Shown in pieces: positions 1 to 9,452 of a stretch of 64,000 bases of DNA. The notes beneath the pieces are model-generated. The model saw only the letters and a list, made by a program, of their open reading frames with translations, was not told where the DNA came from and searched no databases. The number at the start of each line of letters is the position of its first letter. Positions within the stretch are counted from its first letter, which is position 1. The position numbers were made by a program, and so were the translations under genes. The stretch covers positions 310,001-374,000 of the forward strand of contig NZ_CP155560.1 of the NCBI RefSeq assembly GCF_022095615.2, written 5' to 3'. Origin of the DNA: Bacillus thuringiensis. GTDB taxonomy: Bacteria > Bacillota > Bacilli > Bacillales > Bacillaceae_G.

Positions 1-171
1 TTACTTAGATACACTATAAAATGGAATTTCAACTTACTTTATTCACAAAAATACACCTTACAATAGACTAGCCCTTTATTTTGAACAGATTCTTTTATTT
101 AGTATAATTTTAATAAATCTCTTGCTAATTCAAATAAGCAAGCAAAAAAGAACAAGATGAAATTATGAGAA

Positions 172-357
172 TGTACAAAATACAAATGTAAGTTTGAAAT
201 TTGTTAATACTAACCATAAAACAATTAATCCTACAGCAATTCCTATATATCTAATACAGTTAAACATTCCCTTTACTCTTCCTCTACTATGTTTACTTTC
301 ATTTGTAATTATAATAGGAAATAAAAGAATGAAGATTCCTAATGATAGTTCTTTAAA
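172..357 (-). pseudogene. C-terminal fragment of an MFS-type transporter
   Basis: On the minus strand an open frame of about 60 codons ends at 172. It reads as a hydrophobic helix, then a basic loop (SRGRVKGMFNCIRYIG), then another hydrophobic helix. That helix, R/K-rich loop, helix layout is common in major facilitator transporters. An in-frame stop lies just upstream and there is no start codon or RBS, so this is a relic rather than a gene. Bases 1-171 show nothing I recognise. Confidence 0.45.
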
Positions 358-394
358 AATTTAAGCTAGTTTAACTGTATTCTTTTAACAGAAA

Positions 395-418
395 AAAGAG
401 AGAATCGCTTCCCTCTTT
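395..418 (-). terminator. Rho-independent terminator of the PA14 protease gene
   Basis: An imperfect hairpin (AAAGAGAGAA with TTCCCTCTTT) is followed on the minus strand by a T run. It lies about 25 bases past the stop codon at 444. Confidence 0.7.
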
Positions 419-443
419 ATTTCCGTTAAAAAACTTATAAATA

Positions 444-2708
444 CTAGTTTACTTTTCTATAATCTACGCGTAACTTAGCGTTTCCACTTAACTCTAAATA
501 TTCTACTTTTACTTTATGATCCCCGGCTGTAATAGGTACTGTCACCGACCTTACGTCGTTTCCTCCTATTGATCCCCAGGAATCAATAATTTTTTTATCA
601 TCTACGTATACACGGACTCCATCATCTGCCATTGCTTCAAAATAATAATTTCCTTGTTCAAATGTCTCTGTTTTTGTAAATCTTGCAGAGAAATTATCTA
701 CCTGTACTGCACCTGGTGATTTGGACCCCCAGTCAAAGTTTAATTTATCAATTCTCGCATTAGAGTTTTCTCCGCCAGTCACTATTGCAGTACCACTTAA
801 TTCAGTATTATTATAATATTCTGCTGTCCAAGTAGAGTGTTCCACAGATTCTTTGTATGGTTCAATGTTAAACTCTAAATTACTGTTACCGCCTTCTTCT
901 AAATACTGTACTTCTATAAGATGTACATCTTTCTCATTTTTCTTCCCAAATAATCCATTTGCTGCATTATCTTGAATGGTAATTTTTCTAGCATCTTCAA
1001 CGAATCCGCCAGCTGCATAAAAACGATCGATAACAAGCTTACCATCAACATATACACGAATACCGTCGTCAGCTTTTCCTCGAATTATATAATCCCCTGC
1101 AGGTAAGCGCTTTACTGTTGTATATTTTGCAGAGAAATTATCAGGGTTAATGCCCCAAATTGGAAATCCGCTTCCATTATCTTCAATTAGGCTCTTTTCT
1201 AGGCCTTGAGGTGCAATTATTTTCGACTTATAAGGTGCCCCTACTAGATCTTTATTATTATAATAATAGGCCAACCAAGAATCAAAGGGTACAACGTGAG
1301 AAAAGATTGCTGCAATTCCCTTATTCTCTTGGAATGCTGTAGTAATATAATGGTGCCCTTTGTTTAAGTTTGTAACTAATGCACGTTGAATAACCCCAGT
1401 GGAACTATCACTCCATCCATCGATAATTAAGTTCCCATCAAAATTAACTCTTACATAATCATCTGCAAGGGCTTGGAAAAAATAGTCTCCAGCCCGTAAT
1501 GTCTGTGATTGATCATATTTAGCCATAAAATCATCATTTCTAAAACCAAACGGACTACCATTAAGATAATTATATTCCAGTTCCTTTTTTACCTCTTGAT
1601 AAATAGAATTTGTAAGCCAACCAGTTGGGAACGGATTAATAATTTGATAATTGGAAATATATTTAGAATATTGATCATAGTTTATATGTACATCTACTGG
1701 AGTCGTATTCCAGGTATCATGGACAATTAGTTCTTTAAACTCTTCATTCAGTTCAGGAATAAATACTTTTTGATATCCTACACCAGTCATCATATGATTT
1801 TTATAAATTGGGTCAGATTGTGTAGCGACTAAGAGTGGTCTCCCCATATCAATCTCTCCTACAAATCTATCGTATGACGGACTATTATCCTGATAAGCCT
1901 GTGGGAAATATCCAAGATTAGAAAAATATTTCCACACTGCTGGAGCAACTTTAGATGAGTATGTAGATCCTTTATCATCTGTTTCTAATTCAATTGCTAA
2001 ATTACTTATCAATTGATCAACGCTTACATTATCTGCTACTAAATTATGATATCCATGCTTGTCCCAATAAGCAACTAAATTTGCTAGCGCTGTAGGTGTA
2101 CATCCTTTATACCAATTATAATCTGGTACACCTTCTATTTTTTTGAATTCTTCATTATCGGATGCAGGTGCAAATTTCATAAAGGTCTTATTTTTTTTGT
2201 TGGAATTATTATTATTATGCTGTAACTCTTTTTCTTCCCCATTTTTTTTAGCTTCTTTAATGCTCAGAGTTTGATCGCCTGAAATACTTGTAACATTCTC
2301 TTTTTCTTTCTTTAAATATTGAATAGGTCCTGTATATATTGCTTTTCCCTCTTCTACCCCTTTATACGGATTAGTACCTTCCCTTGTAGACTCTATAATT
2401 GGAGTACCATTTTTATCGCTGTTAACAATAATGTATCCAAAATCTTTATTATCTTTTTTTACTTGAAATACATACCCTTTAACTTTTCCCTCTAAATCAT
2501 ACAAAGTTTTACTTTCACTAAAATTAGCCTCTTTCCATTCTGGATAAGATTTTTTACTTATACCTTTTAAATAATACTCTGCTTTAATTTGTGCATCTTC
2601 TTTTGTTACAATTTCTACTGTTTCGTCTGCTCTTGAATTAATTGGATCACTTAACAAAAATCCTAATAAAAGCGCGCTAACAGAAACAAATAAACGCTTC
2701 TTATTCAT
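444..2708 (-). CDS. Secreted C39-like cysteine protease with three PA14 modules
   Basis: A 754-residue secreted protein with a signal peptide at about residues 1-27. Residues 35-130 resemble the propeptide region of streptopain-type proteases, with a GYVFQV/GYIIV beta pattern. Residues 190-360 form a papain-like C39-type domain. Its probable nucleophile is Cys203 in GCTPTALANL, with His305 in NHMMTGVGY and Asp331 or Asn334 in VHDTWN. Three PA14-like beta modules follow at about 375-475, 478-630 and 640-754, marked by F/Y-AKY...LPAGDY...ADDGVRVYVD...DxW. PA14 modules usually bind carbohydrate. The likely role is cleavage of an extracellular or host target, held near a glycan. The gene is monocistronic, with a GAGGAA RBS. 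The domain order is clear; the substrate is unknown. Confidence 0.75.
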   Translation of the reverse strand: MNKKRLFVSVSALLLGFLLSDPINSRADETVEIVTKEDAQIKAEYYLKGISKKSYPEWKEANFSESKTLYDLEGKVKGYVFQVKKDNKDFGYIIVNSDKNGTPIIESTREGTNPYKGVEEGKAIYTGPIQYLKKEKENVTSISGDQTLSIKEAKKNGEEKELQHNNNNSNKKNKTFMKFAPASDNEEFKKIEGVPDYNWYKGCTPTALANLVAYWDKHGYHNLVADNVSVDQLISNLAIELETDDKGSTYSSKVAPAVWKYFSNLGYFPQAYQDNSPSYDRFVGEIDMGRPLLVATQSDPIYKNHMMTGVGYQKVFIPELNEEFKELIVHDTWNTTPVDVHINYDQYSKYISNYQIINPFPTGWLTNSIYQEVKKELEYNYLNGSPFGFRNDDFMAKYDQSQTLRAGDYFFQALADDYVRVNFDGNLIIDGWSDSSTGVIQRALVTNLNKGHHYITTAFQENKGIAAIFSHVVPFDSWLAYYYNNKDLVGAPYKSKIIAPQGLEKSLIEDNGSGFPIWGINPDNFSAKYTTVKRLPAGDYIIRGKADDGIRVYVDGKLVIDRFYAAGGFVEDARKITIQDNAANGLFGKKNEKDVHLIEVQYLEEGGNSNLEFNIEPYKESVEHSTWTAEYYNNTELSGTAIVTGGENSNARIDKLNFDWGSKSPGAVQVDNFSARFTKTETFEQGNYYFEAMADDGVRVYVDDKKIIDSWGSIGGNDVRSVTVPITAGDHKVKVEYLELSGNAKLRVDYRKVN

Positions 2709-2897
2709 ACATGTTCCTCTTTCCTAAATTCTATTATTTTACATTAATATCCTGAATATACCATAAATGTTTTATTAAATAAATAGATATTGAGAATAAT
2801 ATTCAAATAATTCATTAAAATAAATATATTGAAAATATATTTAACTTAAAATATAATACAATTTATGGTAAACAATTAGATTAATAGGGGTGGAGTC

Positions 2898-3623
2898 ATG
2901 AAGAAAAGTATTGCAGTTTTAGGATTATCATGTGTTTTCTTTTCTAGTTTTACTTTAACGCCAGTTTCAGCAGCAACTGAATCTTCAATTAAAGGTTCAG
3001 CAGAACAACAATTGCAAGATATAAAAAATTACGAATTATCTCCCGAATTAAAACTTCAAGCGGAGAAATTAGCTGATGAAATCGCTAAAGATACCTTAAG
3101 ACAAGAGAAAGAATTAGGGCTTCAATTAAAATTACAACCATATAACTTTAGTCCAGGAAGTGATGGAGTTAAGCCAACTTATACGGATCTTACCAGTGAT
3201 TTTACTAGTATAATGAAGGCAAATAAGAATCGTATGAAGATTATAGATGCATCAGCGGAAAAAATTGCAAAAAGTAGTAGTAATCCTGTTGAAGGTGCTG
3301 TTGCATCTAGAGCATACAGATACACAGTTTTCACTAAATTAGTGAAATCTGGAGGTCCTTGGGATTATAAATTGAAATATGGGCCTAAAACTACATATAC
3401 ATTTGATAACAGAACACTAACTGGGGAGGATCTTGGAAACTTCCACTATGGATATGTTGGTAAAGCAATTGGTTTTACTGACATTGAACTTAAAGGTGGA
3501 GCTGGTTTTTATCAGGTACTCTCCAATACTTGGGAATGGGAATACTACAAAACGTTTTTTGATGACCCTAGAGACCAAGAAATGATTCAAGTAGGCATAG
3601 ATTATTATAATAAAGGATATTAA
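2898..3623 (+). CDS. Secreted protein with polymorphic-toxin type 44-like C-terminal domain
   Basis: 241 residues with a clear signal peptide ending near VSAA (about residue 26). The region from 30 to 130 is helical and charged. The C-terminal part (about 150-241) has the pattern WDYKLKYG, then GNFHYGYVGKAIGF, then GGAGFYQ, then a DDPRDQ tail. I associate this with the bacterial toxin 44 (Ntox44) fold seen at the C termini of Rhs and other polymorphic toxins. Here it is free-standing, with a Sec signal instead of a large delivery protein. The RBS is GGGGTGGAG and the gene ends at a strong terminator. The gene downstream encodes a membrane protein that could be an immunity partner, but this is inference. 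Family assignment is from memory of motifs. Confidence 0.6.
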   Translation: MKKSIAVLGLSCVFFSSFTLTPVSAATESSIKGSAEQQLQDIKNYELSPELKLQAEKLADEIAKDTLRQEKELGLQLKLQPYNFSPGSDGVKPTYTDLTSDFTSIMKANKNRMKIIDASAEKIAKSSSNPVEGAVASRAYRYTVFTKLVKSGGPWDYKLKYGPKTTYTFDNRTLTGEDLGNFHYGYVGKAIGFTDIELKGGAGFYQVLSNTWEWEYYKTFFDDPRDQEMIQVGIDYYNKGY

Positions 3624-3640
3624 TTTATATACATTTTAAA

Positions 3641-3676
3641 AAAAAGAACAAGTTTATTTTTAACTTGTTCTTTTTT
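3641..3676 (+). terminator. Rho-independent terminator
   Basis: AAAAAGAACAAGTT pairs with AACTTGTTCTTTTTT around a 7-base loop, 18 bases after the stop of the toxin 44-like gene. Confidence 0.85.
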
Positions 3677-3781
3677 AGTTTAAAATATTATTAAACTGAT
3701 ATATATTCGGCATTCAAGGAATAAATAAAAAATCAATCACTAAAATCACATATTATTTAAGAGTGAAAGGACATACAAAAC

Positions 3782-4372
3782 ATGAAAAAAAATTTAACCA
3801 AAATTACAATGATAAGCGGTATTGTATTAATATTCTATCACTTTTTAAAATGGTATTTAACTCAATTCCTTACTCCATTTGTTATGCCACTTCTTTCAAT
3901 AGCAATTCATGGATGGTTTTTCATAGTATTAATTTTATCAATTTTACATCTTGCTAGATATAACAATCCGAAACCTTTAATTATTCAATTAATCATAATA
4001 ATTATTTGGATATATACCCCCTTTACAAAAATCTATATAAAATTAGATTTTTTAATTTACAAAGATGATCGTAAACAAGTTATAGCACTTATAGAACATA
4101 AAAAATTAATCCCTAATGTATCCTATGATAATAACCAAATTCATTTGCCCCAAAAATTTAAACCTACCTCAAAGGGGGGAGGAGATGTAATTGTCCACTA
4201 TGAAAAGAAAAATGCTTCAGTTTTCTTCTATACTTATCGTGGCCTAATAGACAACTTTTCTGGATTTATTTACTCGCCTAATGATGTAAAACCAAATGAA
4301 GACGATTTTAATAGTATCTTTAAAGATATAAAGAAAATAGAAAAAAATTGGTACTATGTTACATCTCACTAA
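3782..4372 (+). CDS. Hypothetical membrane protein, three TM helices plus external domain
   Basis: 196 residues. Three hydrophobic segments at about 8-28, 34-58 and 66-88 precede a soluble domain of about 105 residues, probably extracellular (pattern VHYEKKNASVFFYTYRGLIDNFSGFIYS). The RBS GAAAGG lies about 11 bases before the chosen ATG. A GTG at 3763 opens a different overlapping frame and is not used. No family recognised. It follows the toxin 44-like gene on the same strand but is separated by a strong terminator, so it has its own transcription unit. An immunity role is conceivable but unsupported beyond proximity. Confidence 0.6.
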   Translation: MKKNLTKITMISGIVLIFYHFLKWYLTQFLTPFVMPLLSIAIHGWFFIVLILSILHLARYNNPKPLIIQLIIIIIWIYTPFTKIYIKLDFLIYKDDRKQVIALIEHKKLIPNVSYDNNQIHLPQKFKPTSKGGGDVIVHYEKKNASVFFYTYRGLIDNFSGFIYSPNDVKPNEDDFNSIFKDIKKIEKNWYYVTSH

Positions 4373-4483
4373 GAACACAATTATTTTTTCTGATTTATTA
4401 AGGTGTATCAATACTTGTATGCATCCTTTTTCAATGCTTCACATACTTAATATGCTGTTGTCTAATTCCATCTTAAAACATGC

Positions 4484-4513
4484 AAAGAGCCCACTTAATA
4501 AAGTGAGCTCTTT
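4484..4513. terminator. Bidirectional hairpin
   Basis: AAAGAGCCCACTT pairs with AAGTGAGCTCTTT with one mismatch. It lies 110 bases after the membrane-protein gene, and the T tract is weak. Confidence 0.5.
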
Positions 4514-4557
4514 GAGTTCTCTAAACATTAGATATATTGCAAACAAAATATGCACTA

Positions 4558-4730
4558 AAAACAAGAGTTATCTTTATTTGCCGAAGAGCTATATCAATAT
4601 ATTTCTCCCGCTACACTTAATCAATTAGCTATGGCAACATGCGGGATGAAACGAAAACGCAAGTGCCACCGGCACCATTTCTTATCTTTTTGTGTATGTT
4701 CAAATTAACAAATAGCTACTACCTATCTTG
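4558..4730 (+). pseudogene. 5' fragment of an IS231-type transposase
   Basis: This stretch matches, nearly base for base with scattered changes, the first part of the intact transposase gene starting at 60560. It encodes the same peptide stretch (LSLFAEELYRY-SPATLNQLA and the basic KRKRKCHxHHF). The match ends near 4730, and neither an IS end nor the rest of the transposase is present. 4731-5020 holds nothing I recognise. Confidence 0.75.
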
Positions 4731-5021
4731 CTCTAAAATGAATTTATTTATAAAAAATGCAAGTTTTTCAGTGCCCTCGTTTAATACTGGACTCATGCCT
4801 AGAAAGCTGCCTAGCATTCGTGTCTAACTTTTAGAGTTCACTTCAACAGTCTAAGAATTGGGGTACAGTTTTTTATGCCTAAATTTTCTTCAAAAGAAAA
4901 AAATAAGCAGTAAGACAATATTTATATAGTAATTGGTAATGAGAATCTACAAGTAAGCAATATGCTGAAAAACAGGAAACTTGCAAAAGCCATTATTTGC
5001 TTATAACTAAATGATACTCTC

Positions 5022-5140
5022 TTACTCTAATTCCTGTGTTTTTTTCAGCTGCTCCATTTCTTCTTTAGAAGCATCTCCTAGTTTATTTTTCACATAATCC
5101 CCCTTCTTCTCATCTATTACTACGTATTCTATATCATTTT
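5022..5140 (-). pseudogene. C-terminal fragment of an unidentified small protein
   Basis: The minus strand reads about 39 codons (DIEYVVIDEKKGDYVKNKLG, then a helical ASKEEMEQLKKTQELE) to a stop at 5022. Upstream in frame is a stop codon with no start. The composition looks like real coding sequence. No family recognised. Confidence 0.35.
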
Positions 5141-5167
5141 AAAGGAGATTTTTTTCAATTTTTTTCT

Positions 5168-6334
5168 TTACTCGTTACTTATTTTCTCCAATTTTTCTCC
5201 TTGTTCTAAAAGTGTGTCATAGTCATTGTTTTCTTTAATTTCTTTAATCTTATTTTCAATTGTAGACGTATTATTTATATTAAAGTACGTATCTAATACT
5301 TCATAGGGTGTCTTCCCTTGTTTGGTTGCACTATCTTCAATAGCTTCTTTCCATGGAATATTTGCTCTGTCCATGCTTAATTCCAGAGCTGAACCAGTCT
5401 CATATCTCATATTCCGCTCTAAAAACCTTGGAGATTCTGCCTGTCCATTAGCAATGAAGTTAAACGCCTCCATAAAAGTAACATGATATGGCTTCTCTTT
5501 CTTTGCAAGTACCATAAGTTTCCCACCAGTTAACTTACTATAACGATACTCTAAGTATCGTGCTGAACCTTCTATTGCTTCAGTTTTTGTTTCTCCAATC
5601 AATTGTGGCCATTTTTTATAGCGATAATTACGTACAATTGTCCAGTCATATAATGCTTGATTAATATTTTCTGGGTTCGTATCAACCATTGCTTTATCTA
5701 ATAACTTAAATTCTAATCCCATTAATGCATAATTTTCTTTATTTATCGGATATTCGTGAATATACTCTCCACCATTTGAATCATATGTCCAATCTTTTTG
5801 TTTATAAGCATGAAAAGCCTCATGTAATAAGAAAGACGAAAAATCAAAATATAAATCTGGATTAACAAACATTTTAGGATAATATTTAAAATAAAATACA
5901 TCCATATCGTTAATACTTATTGTCCCAAAGTTCCAAGGCATCCAGGTAGAAACAGTTCTAAAATCAAAACGAGTTAAGCGATAGACTTTAGGTAGATGCA
6001 AAGAATTTGGGACTTTTATTTCTTTAGCAAAAATACTATTTTCTACTCCTTTTACATTAACTGCATAAGCTTCTTGTCTAAAGAATCCCCCATCTTTATT
6101 ACTATGTATCAATAATAATGGCTTTTTTTCGAAATGATAATCTTTATTCCAAAGTTTATCATTCGATTCTTCGAAACTCTTATAAATAGTAGATAGTTCT
6201 TTTAACATGTTTTGATCCGTTTCATTTAAAGACTTATACTCTGTATGATATGTTTTATTTACAATTATGCATCCCAACATAATTCCTATAAATATCACCA
6301 ATAAGATTAGAATTACTCTTAAAAACTTTTTCAT
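5168..6334 (-). CDS. Membrane-anchored putative zinc metalloprotease
   Basis: 388 residues with an N-terminal signal anchor (residues 5-25); the rest is predicted to be outside the cell. Residues 171-175 are HEAFH in the context FLLHEAFHAYKQ, an HExxH zinc motif. E255 in EAIEGSARYLEYRY could be the third ligand, as in gluzincins. The remainder is charged and helical, with a lysine/glutamate-rich tail. The RBS AAAAGGAG is good. No specific family recognised. The gene sits beside the class A PBP and reads in the same direction, but an IS6 relic lies between them. The function is inferred only from the HExxH motif. Confidence 0.55.
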   Translation of the reverse strand: MKKFLRVILILLVIFIGIMLGCIIVNKTYHTEYKSLNETDQNMLKELSTIYKSFEESNDKLWNKDYHFEKKPLLLIHSNKDGGFFRQEAYAVNVKGVENSIFAKEIKVPNSLHLPKVYRLTRFDFRTVSTWMPWNFGTISINDMDVFYFKYYPKMFVNPDLYFDFSSFLLHEAFHAYKQKDWTYDSNGGEYIHEYPINKENYALMGLEFKLLDKAMVDTNPENINQALYDWTIVRNYRYKKWPQLIGETKTEAIEGSARYLEYRYSKLTGGKLMVLAKKEKPYHVTFMEAFNFIANGQAESPRFLERNMRYETGSALELSMDRANIPWKEAIEDSATKQGKTPYEVLDTYFNINNTSTIENKIKEIKENNDYDTLLEQGEKLEKISNE

Positions 6335-6394
6335 CAGACACTCCTTTTCTATAATAATCCTTATTTTAAATAAGGATTACAAATTTGGAATCAC

Positions 6395-6513
6395 TATACA
6401 AAGAGGCTCTGCCTTTTCAACATACAATGAACTTCAGCAATTACCAGCTACTTCCTGAACATTATTCTTCATTAACCACCTATATATGCTTTTTTTAAAA
6501 TTTGCAACAGACC
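6395..6513 (+). mobile_element. IS6-family 3' relic: transposase tail and right inverted repeat
   Basis: Codons GSAFSTYNELQQLPATS end in a stop at 6456-6458. They are followed 40 bases later by AAAATTTGCAACAGACC (6497-6513), which resembles the right end of IS6-family elements. A related tail plus right end occurs at 38970-39072 (SAFSIYHELQPVLVASS). The rest of the element is gone. Confidence 0.6.
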
Positions 6514-6536
6514 TAAAAATTTCTTCCTATTACTTA

Positions 6537-9098
6537 TTATCCATTATTAGCTGGAGCCTCTTCTGTATTCCTATAATTACTTGGTGGCGTTAGCGTTCCA
6601 TGGCCATCCCCATTGGTTGGTGGCGTTGTATTTCCTTGGTCACTCCCATGAGTTGGTGGCGTTGTATTTCCACGGTCACTTCCGTTGGTTGGTGGCGCTG
6701 TATTTCCACGGTCACTTCCATTGGTTGGTGGCGCTGTATTTCCACGGTCACTTCCATTGGTTGGTGGCGCTGTATTTCCACGGTCACTTCCATTGGTTGG
6801 TGGCACTGTATTTCCACGGCCACTTCCATTGGTTGGTGGCACTGTATTTCCACGGTCACTTCCATTGGTTGGTGGCACTATATTTCCACGGTCACTTCCA
6901 TTGGTTGGTGGTACTGTATTTCCACGGTCACTTCCATTAGTTGCTGGCGTTGTATTTCCACGATCACTTCCATTAGTTAGATTACTTTGCTTTTGCTCTT
7001 CTGGTTTCTTTAATTCTTCAGGTTTCTTTTGCTTTTCTTTTTGCTTATTTTCACTCGGCGGTTCAGTCGTATTTGCTATTTTTGTATTTGGAGAAGAATC
7101 ACGCTTCTCACCTTTAATACGTAATTCGCTACCTTCTTGAACTACACTGTTCGGCATTTTAAATCGCGACTTATCTGTAGCAAACTTACTCATCATTTCT
7201 TTAAAAATCAATTGAGCTATTTTCGTATTTTTACTACTAATATAATCCTCTTTACTATCCTTTGTATATCCGGTCCATACTGCCATCGTATATTGTGGTG
7301 TATAACCAGCAAACCAACTATCACGAGTTGCGCTTTCTGGTAGATTATATTGTGCTATTTGTTCTAAAGAATAGTTTGTTGTACCTGTTTTACCCGCTAT
7401 ATCTAAATAACCTATATTGGCTGTTGTACCCAAACCAGATGAAACAAACGTACGAAGCATATCAGTAATCATATATGCAGTAAAATCCTTCATAACTCGT
7501 TTTGTTTTTTGCTCAAAGTTTTTTGATTTTCCATCTGGATAAACGACTTTCTTGACAAAATACGGCTTCGTATACTTACCACCATTCCCAAATGCCGCAT
7601 AAGCACCTGCAATTTCAGTTGGAGACGCTTCATTTGTACCAATCGCTGTTGATTCGGTCGGTGCTACATTAAAAGTAATACCTAGCTTTTCAGAGAAACC
7701 TTTTGATTTATTAATTCCTACTTCTTTTGCAGTTTTTATTGCCGGGATATTTCGAGACGTCTTCAATGCATCACGCATTGTAATTGGTCCTAAATGCTTT
7801 CTATCTGCATTTCTAACTTCTTGTCCTGTTGAATACTTAAATGGAGAGTCATCAATTTGATGGTAAGTAGCCCATTTTAAATATTCAATTGCAGGAGCGT
7901 AATCAAAAATTGGTTTCATCGTTGAACCTGCTGAGCGATTTAATTCAATCGCAATATTATGTCCTTTAAATACAGCTTTATTTTCACCACGGCCGCTACC
8001 AATTGCACGAACTTCTCCTGTTTTCGTATCCATAAATGTGAAAGCCCCTTGGAATTTCTCATTTGGATAATTAATAATATCTTCATTTAAGAGCTTGTCA
8101 GCAAAATCCTGAGCCTTTTGGTCTAAAGTTGTATAAATTTCTAAACCATCAGATCCAATACTAGCTTCTGGCAACTCTTTTTCAATTTCTTTCACAACAG
8201 CATCCATAAACGCAGGATATGGCATTTCTTTTTGTTCAGTTGCTCCCTTAAGTCCTTCTGTTACTGGAACTTTTGATGCTTCATCCATTTCTTTTTTTGT
8301 AATATAACCATGTCGATTCATTAATTCAAGAACAACATCTCTTCTTTCTGTTGCCTTTTGAATATTTTGTTCTTTCGTTGGATCATAGTTATTAGGCGCT
8401 TTCATTAAACCGGCAAGCATCGCAACTTCTGGTAGTGTTAAATCTTTTATTTCCTTACCATAATAGTTTTGTACTGCTGTTGCGATTCCGTATGAACGGT
8501 TGCCTAAGTAAACCTTGTTTAAATACATCTCTAAAATTTCATGTTTTGAATACTGTTGTTCCAGCTTATACGCTAAATATATTTCTTGCGCCTTTCTCTT
8601 TGACGTTTTTTCCATCGATAAGAAGTAATTTTTAATAACTTGCTGCGTAATCGTACTTCCACCTTGAGAGCCGTAATCACCTTTTAGACTGACTAAAACT
8701 GCACGTGCAGTACCTTTAAAGTCTACGCCACTGTGCTCGTAAAAACGTGCATCTTCTGTCGCTAAAAACGCATTTTCTACTAATTTAGGAATTTGATCAT
8801 ACATAATATTCGTTCGTTTTTCTTTCCCATATTCATATATCAATTTCCCATCTTTATCATAAATTTTTGAGGATAACGGATTAACAAGTTTTGCTTTCTC
8901 AAGTTTTGGTGCGTCCTTGATCATAACGAAAAAAGTAGCAACCCCTGCGACTAACCCCACAATACCTAGTAATAAACAACTAATTAAAAATTTACGAAAA
9001 AACGGAGTTTTCCCCTTTGGTTTTTGTTTTTTAGAAGCTGGCTGTTTTTTCTTTTTAACTTGTCGTCGCTCCTCTCTAGAACGATGATTTTCTAACAT
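6537..9098 (-). CDS. Class A penicillin-binding protein with 12-residue C-terminal repeats
   Basis: 853 residues. A basic cytoplasmic tail (1-34) and TM helix (36-60) precede a GT51 glycosyltransferase domain (about 75-260). That domain has TEDARFYEH (catalytic E115), GGSTITQQ and the KHEILEMYLNKVYLG motif. The transpeptidase domain (about 350-640) has SxxK at S392-K395, SRN at 448-450 and KTG at 570-572. It polymerises and crosslinks peptidoglycan on the outer face of the membrane. Residues 650-705 are lysine/glutamate-rich. Residues 708-839 are eleven 12-residue repeats based on TNGSDRGNTxPP. PBP1A/PonA-like proteins often have a disordered tail; the regular repeat is notable. All catalytic motifs are intact. 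Start chosen from GGAG 9 bases upstream. Confidence 0.9.
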   Translation of the reverse strand: MLENHRSREERRQVKKKKQPASKKQKPKGKTPFFRKFLISCLLLGIVGLVAGVATFFVMIKDAPKLEKAKLVNPLSSKIYDKDGKLIYEYGKEKRTNIMYDQIPKLVENAFLATEDARFYEHSGVDFKGTARAVLVSLKGDYGSQGGSTITQQVIKNYFLSMEKTSKRKAQEIYLAYKLEQQYSKHEILEMYLNKVYLGNRSYGIATAVQNYYGKEIKDLTLPEVAMLAGLMKAPNNYDPTKEQNIQKATERRDVVLELMNRHGYITKKEMDEASKVPVTEGLKGATEQKEMPYPAFMDAVVKEIEKELPEASIGSDGLEIYTTLDQKAQDFADKLLNEDIINYPNEKFQGAFTFMDTKTGEVRAIGSGRGENKAVFKGHNIAIELNRSAGSTMKPIFDYAPAIEYLKWATYHQIDDSPFKYSTGQEVRNADRKHLGPITMRDALKTSRNIPAIKTAKEVGINKSKGFSEKLGITFNVAPTESTAIGTNEASPTEIAGAYAAFGNGGKYTKPYFVKKVVYPDGKSKNFEQKTKRVMKDFTAYMITDMLRTFVSSGLGTTANIGYLDIAGKTGTTNYSLEQIAQYNLPESATRDSWFAGYTPQYTMAVWTGYTKDSKEDYISSKNTKIAQLIFKEMMSKFATDKSRFKMPNSVVQEGSELRIKGEKRDSSPNTKIANTTEPPSENKQKEKQKKPEELKKPEEQKQSNLTNGSDRGNTTPATNGSDRGNTVPPTNGSDRGNIVPPTNGSDRGNTVPPTNGSGRGNTVPPTNGSDRGNTAPPTNGSDRGNTAPPTNGSDRGNTAPPTNGSDRGNTTPPTHGSDQGNTTPPTNGDGHGTLTPPSNYRNTEEAPANNG
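6582..6977 (-). repeat. Eleven tandem 36-bp in-frame repeats in the PBP tail
   Basis: Units of 36 bases encode TNGSDRGNTxPP. The central units are almost identical and the terminal ones have diverged (THGSDQGN, TNGDGHGT). Their in-frame length makes unit gain or loss harmless to the reading frame. Confidence 0.95.
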
Positions 9099-9188
9099 GC
9101 TATATTCTCCTGCCTTTCAATTCTCCTGTTGATTTACTTAAAATTATTGAAGCCACTTTAAGAAATATATTCATATTTAAAAAGTGTA

Positions 9189-9228
9189 CTAAATAGACAA
9201 TTTAAGTAATAAATTTGTTCCACTTTAA
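9189..9228 (+). repeat. Leader-like repeat, copy 1 of 3
   Basis: Shares TAAGTAATAA..TTGTTCCAC with 13911-13947 and 14771-14805. The last copy lies just upstream of the class B PBP gene. This copy faces no gene, so it looks like a relic of the same leader. Confidence 0.6.
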
Positions 9229-9291
9229 GATGAGGAAGAAATTTGAGCTTATCTGATAACGAAACAGAAACGGTAATCGTGGCACAACTAA

Positions 9292-9322
9292 AAAAATGGA
9301 TTTTCATAGAAAATCCATTTTT
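9292..9322. terminator. Orphan hairpin next to IS231-like ends
   Basis: AAAAATGGATTTT pairs with AAAATCCATTTTT around a 5-base loop. No intact gene ends here on either strand. Confidence 0.5.
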
Positions 9323-9366
9323 AGCTTGATGGGCATGTGGTGCTACCCCTTGCCTATCAACTTAAT
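9323..9366. mobile_element. Abutted IS231-like terminal repeats without a transposase
   Basis: AGCTTGATGGGCATGTGG..TACCCC is an inverted IS231-type right end. It is joined directly to TGCCTATCAACTTAA, a left-end core in the opposite orientation. Compare the ends of the complete element at 60456 and 62131. A similar abutted pair lies at 57003-57050. Confidence 0.5.
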
Positions 9367-9452
9367 ATTTTAAACACCCCCATAACAAAGTTTTTCTCTC
9401 TACAGTTATTTATGTAAACGCCATTGACTAATTTGTTTATAGACAATGCCAT

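Noticed and set aside
6582..6977. CRISPR array
   Set aside because: The 36-bp units are contiguous, with no spacers, and encode an in-frame protein repeat.
6581..7140. Long repetitive open frames on the plus strand and a second minus frame opposite the PBP tail
   Set aside because: They are shadows of the 36-bp repeats, which keep several frames open; no RBS and an absurd composition (repeated Trp/His).
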